Source: Pseudovibrio denitrificans JCM 12308
GTDB lineage: Bacteria; Pseudomonadota; Alphaproteobacteria; Rhizobiales; Stappiaceae
DNA length: 64,000 nucleotides
Direction of reading: 5' to 3'
Assembly: GCF_001310815.1 (NCBI RefSeq)
Contig: NZ_BAZK01000002.1
Location: forward strand, 296,443-360,442
A program made the position numbers and the translations under genes. Under the pieces are notes generated by a model. The model saw nothing but the letters and a program-made list of their open reading frames with translations. It searched no databases and was not told the origin of the DNA. Shown one piece after another: positions 57,130 through 63,394 of this stretch (position 1 is the stretch's first letter; each line of letters starts with the position of its first letter).

Positions 57130-57153
57130 CATTTGCTTACATATTGCTTACAC
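57130..57153 (+). repeat. Possible integrase arm site, right copy
   Basis: CATTTGCTTACATATTGCTTACAC contains TTGCTTACA twice and matches 40479-40502 at 20 of 24 bases. It lies 18 bp inside the right attachment repeat. The remaining 56877-57129 stretch shows no gene. Confidence 0.45.
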
Positions 57154-57170
57154 GGAGAGGAAAGAGAGCT

Positions 57171-57279
57171 AGAAAAGCAAAAAGCCTCCCGAAGGAGGCT
57201 TTGAAAAACTCTTGAAAATCAAGAGAGTAACGATGGTGCCGGCAGCAGGGATCGAACCCGCGACCCCCTGATTACAAGT
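57171..57279 (-). repeat. Second tRNA-Thr 3'-half repeat plus terminator
   Basis: Positions 57234-57279 are identical to 40319-40364 over 46 bp. To the left lies a similar but diverged terminator AAAGCCTCCC-GA-AGGAGGCTTT (57181-57202). Here also the tRNA 5' half is missing; to the right the sequence goes straight to unrelated AT-rich DNA. It is both the right end of the 17-kb element and the left end of the next one. Confidence 0.88.
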
Positions 57280-57388
57280 AAATACGCAATGCTATATCTT
57301 TCAATGAGTTAGGAGAAAATGGCGTGCGATTTACTTACATAATCAGGGGGTTGTCTTACGTTTTCAGAACGTGTTTTGCGTCAGTGCT

Positions 57389-57577
57389 TTATCCTGAGTT
57401 GTGAGTAAGATGATTGCACAACTGCGTCAAAATAATCAGGTAACTGGCCATAGCAGATGAGTGCTGTTTTTCATTCAGCCCCGCCTGAAACGCGAGCTCC
57501 GCTAGTTTACTGAAGCCATCAATAAGTGAGAGAGTTTCTTCTGTGTCGAGGTCATTCATTGTTTCTTGATCTGACAT
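57389..57577 (-). CDS. Small protein of unknown function
   Basis: The protein has 62 residues from ATG 57577, helical, with GFSKLAELAFQAGLNEKQHSS. No family recognised. It lies between the attachment repeat and the integrase on the same strand. The 57578-57843 gap is AT-rich and empty. Confidence 0.45.
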   Translation of the reverse strand: MSDQETMNDLDTEETLSLIDGFSKLAELAFQAGLNEKQHSSAMASYLIILTQLCNHLTHNSG

Positions 57578-57843
57578 AGTATTTCCTCATGCAAATTGGG
57601 CGCATGGAATATAATAATTTTATATTTTGCCAGATATATTTAGTAATGACTTTGGGGTAATTGCAACTATGTTTTTGTGCTTCAAATTGCTGCGTTGACT
57701 AACTTAAAAAGATGCTCTTTTTACATGAAAATTGTTTTAATTTTCTTGTGCAACTCTGACTAGAAATGTCTGTTTTGCTTGGTATTGGGAGCTAGGGGCT
57801 TGTGAATACTGGTGATATTCGGCCTGCATGCATTTAAGGGCGA

Positions 57844-59028
57844 CTATAGGCCGCCCTTTGCTTCGATCCATTCTTTCAGTTTTGCCATTGCGTTATCTGC
57901 CTGCTCTGGTGTGGTAGCCAGGTAGTGCTTGAGGATCTTCTGGGCGCTCTCCAGTGAGTGGCCGGTGATCGAACAGATCTCAGGGATATGGCACCTTGCA
58001 TTTGCAAGCCAGGTTACTGCGGTATCTCTGAGATCCTGATCTGTGAAGTCTACCAGTGAAGGGGTAGGTTTCAGGCCTTTGGCTGGATCTCCTGAAACTG
58101 CATACTCCCGGATCTCCCGAAACTTTCTGCTGTAGTGCTTTGATGTGATGCTGAAAGGCTTCTGATCTTTTTCGTCCTGGATGAGATGCGGGTATTTTAC
58201 TTTCCAGTTTGCTCTCCGGACCTTTGCTGCGTTCAGTCGTCTGGTTACTTCGTTGAGCTCTGGCATTGATACGAGTGCGCCTGTCTTGTTTTGGCGAAGG
58301 TTTATGCGTCCGTCTTTGCGGCTGTCTTCGACCAGGGAGAGCCGATCGCCCTGGCGTTGGCCGGTGCATAAGCCGATCATAATTGCATCTCCGATCTCTG
58401 GGCGACCAAAAGCATCAGCTGCAGCGATGAGCTGTTTCATTTCGTGGATGGTGCCCACACGCACGCGAGGGCGAGGCACGTTCATTTTTAGCTCTCTGAA
58501 TGGGTTGTCGCCAACTAAGCCCTTGAGTTTACCGTAACTCCACGCACTCCTGCAGGTGGCGATTATGCCGCGTGCAGTAGTTAAGCCTTTTTCTACTTCG
58601 AGCGCTTCATAAAGGCCGTATGCGATTGGTGTTGAGATGCCAGCTGCAGGGGCGGCCCAAAATTCCTCATCAAAGTTAGCCAAGGCATTGCCCATCTGGC
58701 GATACCATTCTTGTGTTTTGGGTGCGAGGTTCTGAAACTTTGGGCTTTGCTGCCAGTTTGCAATCAGGCTGGATACTGCAAAGATGGGAGCGCGGCGCTT
58801 TGGCTGCTGGATCTTAGCTCCCATCTTGACTGCATCCCGCCGCGCTGCGATCTCTTCTGAGCGTTTGTTTGCCCATTGGATCGAAGCTTCCAGGCCGAGC
58901 CAGTTGCCGGCGCTGTCTTTCAGATCTTCGCCCTTGTAGCCGAGCCGGCGCAAGCCTGGGCCTGGATTGAAGCGGGGGCGACCATCACGCCAAGCGATGT
59001 GAGGGATTTTGATTTGTAGTTTTGCCAT
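57844..59028 (-). CDS. int: Tyrosine recombinase (phage integrase) of the second element
   Basis: The protein has 394 residues. The N-terminal third has a basic DNA-binding part (RPRFNPGPGLRRLGYKG), followed by a SAM-like core-binding domain (NWQQSPKFQNLAPKTQEWYRQM). The catalytic domain shows Arg in LCTGQRQGDRLSL, the box II D-L-R-D-T-A in place of H-x-x-R, the HS of SITGHSLESA, and Tyr in LKHYLATT. It is unrelated in detail to the integrase at 40698. The gene points toward its attachment site 565 bp away, as usual for phage integrases. Confidence 0.93.
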   Translation of the reverse strand: MAKLQIKIPHIAWRDGRPRFNPGPGLRRLGYKGEDLKDSAGNWLGLEASIQWANKRSEEIAARRDAVKMGAKIQQPKRRAPIFAVSSLIANWQQSPKFQNLAPKTQEWYRQMGNALANFDEEFWAAPAAGISTPIAYGLYEALEVEKGLTTARGIIATCRSAWSYGKLKGLVGDNPFRELKMNVPRPRVRVGTIHEMKQLIAAADAFGRPEIGDAIMIGLCTGQRQGDRLSLVEDSRKDGRINLRQNKTGALVSMPELNEVTRRLNAAKVRRANWKVKYPHLIQDEKDQKPFSITSKHYSRKFREIREYAVSGDPAKGLKPTPSLVDFTDQDLRDTAVTWLANARCHIPEICSITGHSLESAQKILKHYLATTPEQADNAMAKLKEWIEAKGGL

Positions 59029-59053
59029 GAGGCGCTCCTGGCGTGTGGTCGGT

Positions 59054-59359
59054 TTAGTTTTTGGGTGGCTCGTAGGAGGCTTTTAGTTCCAGGAACTCAA
59101 TCACTCTGATGATGTTTTCTGGATTTGCGAGTGCAACCCACTTTGCATTGATGTGCTGGTTTTCTAACGGGAAGGTTCCCGGTGGGATGTTCATGGGGTA
59201 CTCGCCGTAAAACCTTGCCACCTCGATTGGATCTAGCACACCAACGGTAACAGCTGGTTGGCTGCTGTGTGGTTCTGGTGGAAGCCATTGGCCTGCCGAG
59301 GTCTGCTCTGAGAGCTCCTTCAGTTGAGCGATGACTTGTTGGGGGCTCATGCTAATCAT
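59054..59359 (-). CDS. Phage-type small protein of unknown function
   Basis: The protein has 101 residues from ATG 59359, overlapping the stop of the preceding 38-aa gene by 8 bp (ATGATTAG); ATG 59350 is an alternative. It has a Pro-rich middle and an NPENIIRVIEFLELKA tail. No family recognised. It ends the coupled chain, 25 bp before the integrase start. Confidence 0.5.
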   Translation of the reverse strand: MISMSPQQVIAQLKELSEQTSAGQWLPPEPHSSQPAVTVGVLDPIEVARFYGEYPMNIPPGTFPLENQHINAKWVALANPENIIRVIEFLELKASYEPPKN

Positions 59360-59468
59360 CGTGAAAATCCAATGGTTTTGGTTGGTTTGCTTCAACTTTG
59401 AGGATGACGAGGCAAAGGGCTGCAGCGAGCAGGGCTGCAGCTATTGCGGTAGCGGTTAGAGTGCTCAT
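59352..59468 (-). CDS. 38-aa single-span membrane peptide
   Basis: An ATG at 59468 overlaps the stop of the preceding gene by 4 bp (ATGA) and opens 38 codons: MSTLTATAIAAALLAAALCL, then a short polar tail. It is one Ala/Leu transmembrane helix. It is too short for usual gene calling, but it fills the gap in an otherwise unbroken series of overlapping genes. Small inner-membrane peptides of phages can be toxins or exclusion factors; here the role is unknown. Confidence 0.5.
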   Translation of the reverse strand: MSTLTATAIAAALLAAALCLVILKVEANQPKPLDFHDD

Positions 59469-59710
59469 GTTGCTCGTGCCTCCCACGCTGTGCTCATGCA
59501 GTCGAGGAAGGTTTGGCCGGAGTCATTCAGGTTGGCATAGGTGGACACCAGGGCCGGGATCAACTCGCCTGGCTCAATGTCAGAGAAGAAGGCGCCTAAC
59601 TGGTTTAATAGTTCCGGGAGTAGCTCGCCGTTGTTAGAGATATCTTCCGCAACCTGGTCCATAGGGAAATTGGCTTCAGGTAGATTTACCAAATGCTCTG
59701 AGAGGTTCAT
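59465..59710 (-). CDS. Small acidic phage-type protein
   Basis: The protein has 81 residues, starting inside the stop of the previous gene (4-bp overlap at 59707-59710). Acidic, with LNQLGAFFSDIEPGELIPALV in the centre. No family recognised. It resembles the 76-aa neighbour at 60403 in charge and size only. Confidence 0.5.
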   Translation of the reverse strand: MNLSEHLVNLPEANFPMDQVAEDISNNGELLPELLNQLGAFFSDIEPGELIPALVSTYANLNDSGQTFLDCMSTAWEARAT

Positions 59711-59940
59711 GCTGCAATTCCTCGATCAAAAAGCCGTTCTGCAAAGATGCAGGAACGTGCAATCTCTGACTGTTGCTGCAGGTTGCTGGCTTGTTCAGCT
59801 GTTCCGCGCCATGCGTATTTACTGCGGTCGGTGTAGCCTTCAGCGCTCAAGTGGAGGTAGGAAGGTTGTTGCCCAGGTGCTTTCTTTTGAAGCAGATAGC
59901 CAGCCTCGATCATGAGAACAGGTTTGATAATGTTTTTCAT
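59707..59940 (-). CDS. Small phage-type protein
   Basis: The protein has 77 residues from ATG 59940, overlapping the previous stop by 4 bp. Starts MKNIIKPVLMIEAGYLLQKK and ends in a helical ARSCIFAERLFDRG. Mixed alpha/beta look, no known motif. Part of the coupled chain. Confidence 0.5.
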   Translation of the reverse strand: MKNIIKPVLMIEAGYLLQKKAPGQQPSYLHLSAEGYTDRSKYAWRGTAEQASNLQQQSEIARSCIFAERLFDRGIAA

Positions 59941-60212
59941 GATGCTTTGCTCCTGATGCGGATTGCTTCGGCGGCTAGCTTGCGGCCAAGTGCGGTGATT
60001 ACCAGTTGCCCCTCGCGTTGGCGGGCAACGCCCAAAGCAATCAGCCGATCGGCTGTCTTGAAGTTGATGCGGCGGAGATCTCCTTGCCTCCACCAGCCAT
60101 TGCGGACGCGCAAGAGTGGCTTACGCTGCAGGGCAATGAGATGCTGCTTTTGGGCTCTGCTCAGGTCCTTCAGGCTAGGCAGGAAGAGATCAGCTTGTGC
60201 AAGTGCTGTCAT
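59937..60212 (-). CDS. Small basic winged-helix-like protein
   Basis: The protein has 91 residues, with a 4-bp overlap on both sides. Basic, with RRINFKTADRLIALGVARQREGQLVITALGRKLAAEA, which reads like a small winged helix: helix, recognition helix and wing ending in a G-x-x-L-A motif. DNA binding is plausible; the target is unknown. Confidence 0.55.
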   Translation of the reverse strand: MTALAQADLFLPSLKDLSRAQKQHLIALQRKPLLRVRNGWWRQGDLRRINFKTADRLIALGVARQREGQLVITALGRKLAAEAIRIRSKAS

Positions 60213-60406
60213 AGCTGCAGATCCTCCAGAGTTGGCCGGTAGTTTTTCGGCTGGCCATTCACGAGATCTGTGCGGACGTTGTAAACGTAGTCATGCTCAT
60301 TGATGCGTTCAGACTGAATCTCGCCGCTCACCCTGTAACCACGTTTGAACCAGTGATCCTGCAGGATTTGGAGGTGTTCTTTTGCTGCGTCGAAGGTGGC
60401 ACTCAT
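60209..60406 (-). CDS. Small phage-type protein
   Basis: The protein has 65 residues from ATG 60406 (a longer frame to 60424 exists), overlapping neighbours by 4 bp on each side. Pattern HLQILQDHWFKRGYRVSGEI then YVYNVRTDLVNGQP: one helix and beta strands, similar to many short phage proteins without assigned role. Confidence 0.5.
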   Translation of the reverse strand: MSATFDAAKEHLQILQDHWFKRGYRVSGEIQSERINEHDYVYNVRTDLVNGQPKNYRPTLEDLQL

Positions 60407-60633
60407 GAGGATGCCTCCTGCCATGCTTCCACGAGGGCGCGCATGAGGGTTTTGCCGTCCTCGGACTCCTCCAAATCTTCTACAAGGCTTTCACAAAATC
60501 CTTTTAGGATTTCAGGGTCTTTCTCACTTAGCTGGTAGCCGAGCTCTGCGATGAAATTCGCGCAATCATCGGATGATGAAGCCAGATCGCTCGCGATCGT
60601 GGCGTGATCAATGGAAACTGAAAAATAGCTCAT
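60403..60633 (-). CDS. Small acidic phage-type protein
   Basis: The protein has 76 residues with 4-bp overlaps at both ends. Very acidic, with GFCESLVEDLEESEDGKTLM. No motif recognised. Second gene of the coupled chain. Confidence 0.5.
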   Translation of the reverse strand: MSYFSVSIDHATIASDLASSSDDCANFIAELGYQLSEKDPEILKGFCESLVEDLEESEDGKTLMRALVEAWQEASS

Positions 60634-60941
60634 GCTGCGGCTCCTGCGTACTTTTGCAGCAGGGAAGCGCTTGGCTCTATGCTTGGGGTTTCTGGTTCAG
60701 GGCCAACTAAGATCTGGCGCATGAGATGCTCATCGCCGTTTGATGCAATCCAGGCATGGACTGCAGGGCGGGACCAACGGGCCAAGCCTGGCAGGCGTGT
60801 CGGGAACCCAGAGCCCTCAAGGTCTTTGCGGACGCGATCGAAGTTGTTCTCTTTAAGGCCGAGTACCTCGCAGAGTTCACGCCGAGTATAGGTTTTCGGT
60901 GGCGTTGGTGTGGGTATTTGTGAGGGTGTTTGTGTGGTCAT
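60630..60941 (-). CDS. AlpA-like helix-turn-helix regulator
   Basis: The protein has 103 residues from ATG 60941. After a Thr/Pro-rich head comes an HTH: YTRRELCEVLGLKENNFDRVRKDLEGSGFPTRLPG, then WSRPAVHAWI, the usual layout of AlpA/excisionase-type proteins. It is the first gene of the leftward chain and has a palindromic operator 35 bp upstream. It may control excision together with the integrase at the chain's end. Confidence 0.7.
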   Translation of the reverse strand: MTTQTPSQIPTPTPPKTYTRRELCEVLGLKENNFDRVRKDLEGSGFPTRLPGLARWSRPAVHAWIASNGDEHLMRQILVGPEPETPSIEPSASLLQKYAGAAA

Positions 60942-60975
60942 AGTGCCGTTTCCTCAGATTGGTAACGGCATGAAG

Positions 60976-61024
60976 TTGCATGAGATGCAAATTTACGTCA
61001 AGAGAAAAATTGCATGTGATGCAA
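60976..61024 (-). promoter_or_regulatory. Two 15-bp operators and promoter of the leftward chain
   Basis: TTGCATGAGATGCAA (60976-60990) and TTGCATGTGATGCAA (61010-61024) are palindromes with 6-bp arms. On the minus strand a -35-like TTGACG (61001-60996) lies between them, so the left copy would cover the -10 region. The same 15-mer recurs at 61697-61711. Confidence 0.75.
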
Positions 61025-61025
61025 G

Positions 61026-61337
61026 TTAGTGTTTCTTGTTGTTGTCCTGCAAGTCAACAATTTGCACGATTAGCCATATTGGTGCTGCAATGAAGAATAG
61101 GAAGCAAACTATTGGAAGAATTGGGAGAATTAGTGTTCCGGCTAGGGTTGCGAACCAGATGGAGATAAAATGTAGGGGAGTTTCAGCTGCGCGGATTGCA
61201 AAGAAAAGGCCTAGGGCTATGCCTGCTAAGCCTAGTGGTATTGCAAGTTTTTCGCGGTATAGCGCGGCGTAATCGCCAAGAAAGGCCAGGGCGAATTTCA
61301 ATCTTTGACTAAGATTGTTTCCATTATTTTCAAGCAC
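61026..61337 (-). CDS. Small membrane protein of unknown function
   Basis: The protein has 103 residues from GTG 61337, overlapping the end of the repressor gene by 40 bp. It has three hydrophobic segments: LAIPLGLAGIALGLFFAI, FISIWFATLAGTLILPILPIV and CFLFFIAAPIWLIVQIV. No family recognised. Cotranscription with the repressor suggests expression during lysogeny, so superinfection exclusion is a reasonable guess, but only a guess. Confidence 0.55.
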   Translation of the reverse strand: MLENNGNNLSQRLKFALAFLGDYAALYREKLAIPLGLAGIALGLFFAIRAAETPLHFISIWFATLAGTLILPILPIVCFLFFIAAPIWLIVQIVDLQDNNKKH

Positions 61338-61630
61338 TTAGATAGATCCTCTGGTGATGCGTCTGCCAAAAGCTGATCAATCTTTGCGCGTGTTGGTAAT
61401 GTTGTTGGGTCAGTGTCGAGTAGCTGGCCTGGTGTGCAGCCATATGCTTTGGCTGCTTTCTCGATAAAGCTTTGTGTGTATTGTGTTTTTCCGGCTTCAA
61501 CGCGAGAAATGAGAGGAGCTGAAAGCTCAAGCAGCTCTCCGGCTTGAGCTTGAGTTAATCCAACGTGATTGCGCCACTTTTGGATATAGGTGTGGCCCAG
61601 GGATTTCTCAGATTTTGAAATAGATACCAT
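61298..61630 (-). CDS. XRE-family repressor
   Basis: The protein has 110 residues. The XRE helix-turn-helix is clear: WRNHVGLTQAQAGELLELSAPLISRVEAGKTQYT at residues 19-52. The C-terminal 50 residues (DQLLADASPEDLSKCLKIMETIL) are a short helical dimerisation tail without a protease domain, so it is not a LexA/CI-type self-cleaving repressor. It faces the Cro-like gene at 61722 with two abutting operators between, the layout of a lysogeny switch. Confidence 0.85.
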   Translation of the reverse strand: MVSISKSEKSLGHTYIQKWRNHVGLTQAQAGELLELSAPLISRVEAGKTQYTQSFIEKAAKAYGCTPGQLLDTDPTTLPTRAKIDQLLADASPEDLSKCLKIMETILVKD

Positions 61631-61681
61631 GCGGATATTCTATCCAATGCTCAGTTTGTTTCGATGCAACTAGATTAAAAA

Positions 61682-61711
61682 TTGCTTGACGTGCAATTGC
61701 ATGAGATGCAA
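61682..61711 (+). promoter_or_regulatory. Two abutting operators in the divergent switch region
   Basis: TTGCTTGACGTGCAA (61682-61696, degenerate) directly abuts TTGCATGAGATGCAA (61697-61711, perfect palindrome). A -35-like TTGACG (61686-61691) lies in the first; the second sits where the -10 should be. The rightward Cro-like gene starts at 61722. Confidence 0.75.
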
Positions 61712-61721
61712 GTTGGGCGAC

Positions 61722-61994
61722 ATGACTGATTTGCACCCACTCCAATCTTATCTGGACCGTACCGGACAGAAGCGCGCCGACTTTGCTGAGGCGATCGGCA
61801 TTGGTGTGCCTAGCCTGTCTCGCATCATCAACCGAAAGCAAAACGTCAAGCTGGATCTGATTGAACGGATCGTGGTGGCGACTGGCTTTGCTGTTTCAGC
61901 TGATGACTTTCTAACGGTTTCTCCTCCTCAACGCATTTTGAAGCCAGCAGGCCAGGGCTCTGGTTCAGAAACCTCAGGAGCAATTTTATCATGA
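61722..61994 (+). CDS. Cro-like helix-turn-helix protein
   Basis: The protein has 90 residues from ATG 61722, eleven bases after the operator. The HTH reads GQKRADFAEAIGIGVPSLSRIINRKQNVKLDLIERIV. It is the first rightward gene, opposite the XRE repressor, and should be the antirepressor or Cro counterpart. The stop overlaps the next gene by 4 bp. Confidence 0.78.
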   Translation: MTDLHPLQSYLDRTGQKRADFAEAIGIGVPSLSRIINRKQNVKLDLIERIVVATGFAVSADDFLTVSPPQRILKPAGQGSGSETSGAILS

Positions 61995-62404
61995 GCTCTT
62001 CTTCAGCCACTCTCCCCAATATCATTGGCCGGCGTCGTTTTTCCACGCTGCAAACGGCGCAAAGTTGCGCTCGGTCTGAGGATGCTGAGATGGCTGAGCG
62101 TATCTCCATGTTCCTCCGTCAGAAGTATCCCGATAGCACTGCCAAGATTGTTGGCAAGGAAACCGGTATCCCCTGGAAGACGGTCAAGAACTGGCTGGAT
62201 AAGCGTGCAGCCCCTAAGGCTCCGCACTTCATGAAGCTGGTGAATGCTTATGGCCTGCCGTTCCTGGACGCTGTTGATCCTGATGGGCTGCCCTTCCTGA
62301 AAGATGTTCGAACTGCCATCGAGCGCCGAGATCTTACAGTGCGCTTTGAAGAGGTGATCGCCACTGCGCAGAAACTCCAGAGAGGTGAGCTCGATGGAAG
62401 CTGA
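61991..62404 (+). CDS. Phage-type DNA-binding-like protein
   Basis: The protein has 137 residues, with a 4-bp overlap with the Cro-like gene. The central part DSTAKIVGKETGIPWKTVKNWLDKRAAPKAPHF resembles a helix-turn-helix of the kind that includes a W-L-x-x-R-A-x-P recognition helix. The first 30 residues look disordered. Probably regulatory. Confidence 0.6.
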   Translation: MSSSSATLPNIIGRRRFSTLQTAQSCARSEDAEMAERISMFLRQKYPDSTAKIVGKETGIPWKTVKNWLDKRAAPKAPHFMKLVNAYGLPFLDAVDPDGLPFLKDVRTAIERRDLTVRFEEVIATAQKLQRGELDGS

Positions 62405-62768
62405 TCAGATCTGCAAGATTGAGAAAGCAAGCGGCTCGGGTTTTCGGATTGTTGGCCGGCTGGATGATGACCGGCTTGTGCTGGTTGAGCCTCAACGCGA
62501 TCGGGCGGCTCGTGTTCTTACAGGGCCATTTTCTTTTGAGCGCGGCATTCTCTTTGCTGAAAATGTGCTTGCCGGTCATCCGTCCGCGATCAACCACGAA
62601 AAAGGCCAGCTTATTACAAGCGTCACGCTTATGGCGCTGTATTCGCTGTTTCACCAGTCCAGCAACAGCCAGGGAGCCCTCCCACAACCCTTAAACCCTG
62701 GCTCGCCTGCCGCCGCACCAAGTCTCCCCGCTGGTGCGGCGGCTCCCCATTCTTCGACACTGCTTTAG
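62394..62768 (+). CDS. Small phage-type protein of unknown function
   Basis: The protein has 124 residues from ATG 62394, with GAGAGGTGAG upstream; it overlaps the previous gene by 11 bp. An N-terminal beta region (FRIVGRLDDDRLVLVEPQ) is followed by a helix and a Pro/Ala/Ser-rich tail that may be disordered. No family recognised. Confidence 0.5.
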   Translation: MEADQICKIEKASGSGFRIVGRLDDDRLVLVEPQRDRAARVLTGPFSFERGILFAENVLAGHPSAINHEKGQLITSVTLMALYSLFHQSSNSQGALPQPLNPGSPAAAPSLPAGAAAPHSSTLL

Positions 62769-62777
62769 GAATGCATC

Positions 62778-63374
62778 ATGGGTTTTTCCTGCTCCAGCCA
62801 AAACGAAACGCACGTGCGTTTGTCAACCGTCTCCAGAAATCCACAGGGCCTGGAGAAGGTCGAGCGTGACGCACAACGGCTCGGGATCAGTGTGGCGCAA
62901 CTTTGCGCCACTGCCGGTGTAGCTCACACCACATGGCATCGAGCGCGGCGATCGGGAAACATGAGAGCTTCGACTTTTAGGAAGCTCAAGGCTGCGTTGG
63001 TTCAGATAAAGCGTCAGAAAGAGCTCAGTGAACGAACTGGGGATCTTATCAGTTCGGTCTATCAGATGTTTGTCGGGTTGCTGGCTCAAGCCAAAGGACT
63101 GTCGCCATTGGATGTCGTCCAGGCTGATCCGCATGCAAACCTGAAGGGTGATGAAGCTTGGCTCATTGCGGCCACGGTCCGTCACCAAGCCATTTATCTC
63201 ACGGTTACAACGCTCGATGTTCCTGGATCTGCAGCAGCAGTCGCCGCAAACATCAGTAAGCAAGCCGTCTCAAAAGCACTCAGAAGCGTTGAAGACAGCC
63301 GGGATGATCCAGCTATCGATCGGATGCTTGATGAGTTTGAGGGGTTGGTGCGCGGTCAGGGTGTGTCGGTATGA
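62778..63374 (+). CDS. DNA-binding protein with two HTH-like segments
   Basis: The protein has 198 residues from ATG 62778. A first helix-turn-helix (RLGISVAQLCATAGVAHTTWHRARRSGNM) is followed by a linker and a second helical domain, IAATVRHQAIYLTVTTLDVPG with AAAVAANISKQAVSKALRSVED, which recalls the C-terminal DNA-binding domain of DnaA-like initiators. It may start or control replication of the element. It is the last rightward gene before the leftward pentapeptide gene. Confidence 0.6.
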   Translation: MGFSCSSQNETHVRLSTVSRNPQGLEKVERDAQRLGISVAQLCATAGVAHTTWHRARRSGNMRASTFRKLKAALVQIKRQKELSERTGDLISSVYQMFVGLLAQAKGLSPLDVVQADPHANLKGDEAWLIAATVRHQAIYLTVTTLDVPGSAAAVAANISKQAVSKALRSVEDSRDDPAIDRMLDEFEGLVRGQGVSV

Positions 63375-63394
63375 GAACTAATCAAACTAAGCTC

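Larger units (their letters stand above)
40257..57279. mobile_element. 17-kb integrative element in tRNA-Thr (defense island)
   Basis: Identical 46-bp half-tRNA-Thr repeats flank a block holding a tyrosine integrase beside the left end, a Gabija-type pair, a YobI-like NTPase, an AlpA-like regulator, a primase-helicase and an HNH nuclease. The 42-50.6 kb part is clearly more AT-rich than the flanking chromosome. The gene set (integrase, AlpA, primase-helicase, no capsid or tail genes) resembles a P4-like satellite or a non-conjugative genomic island. Confidence 0.85.
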
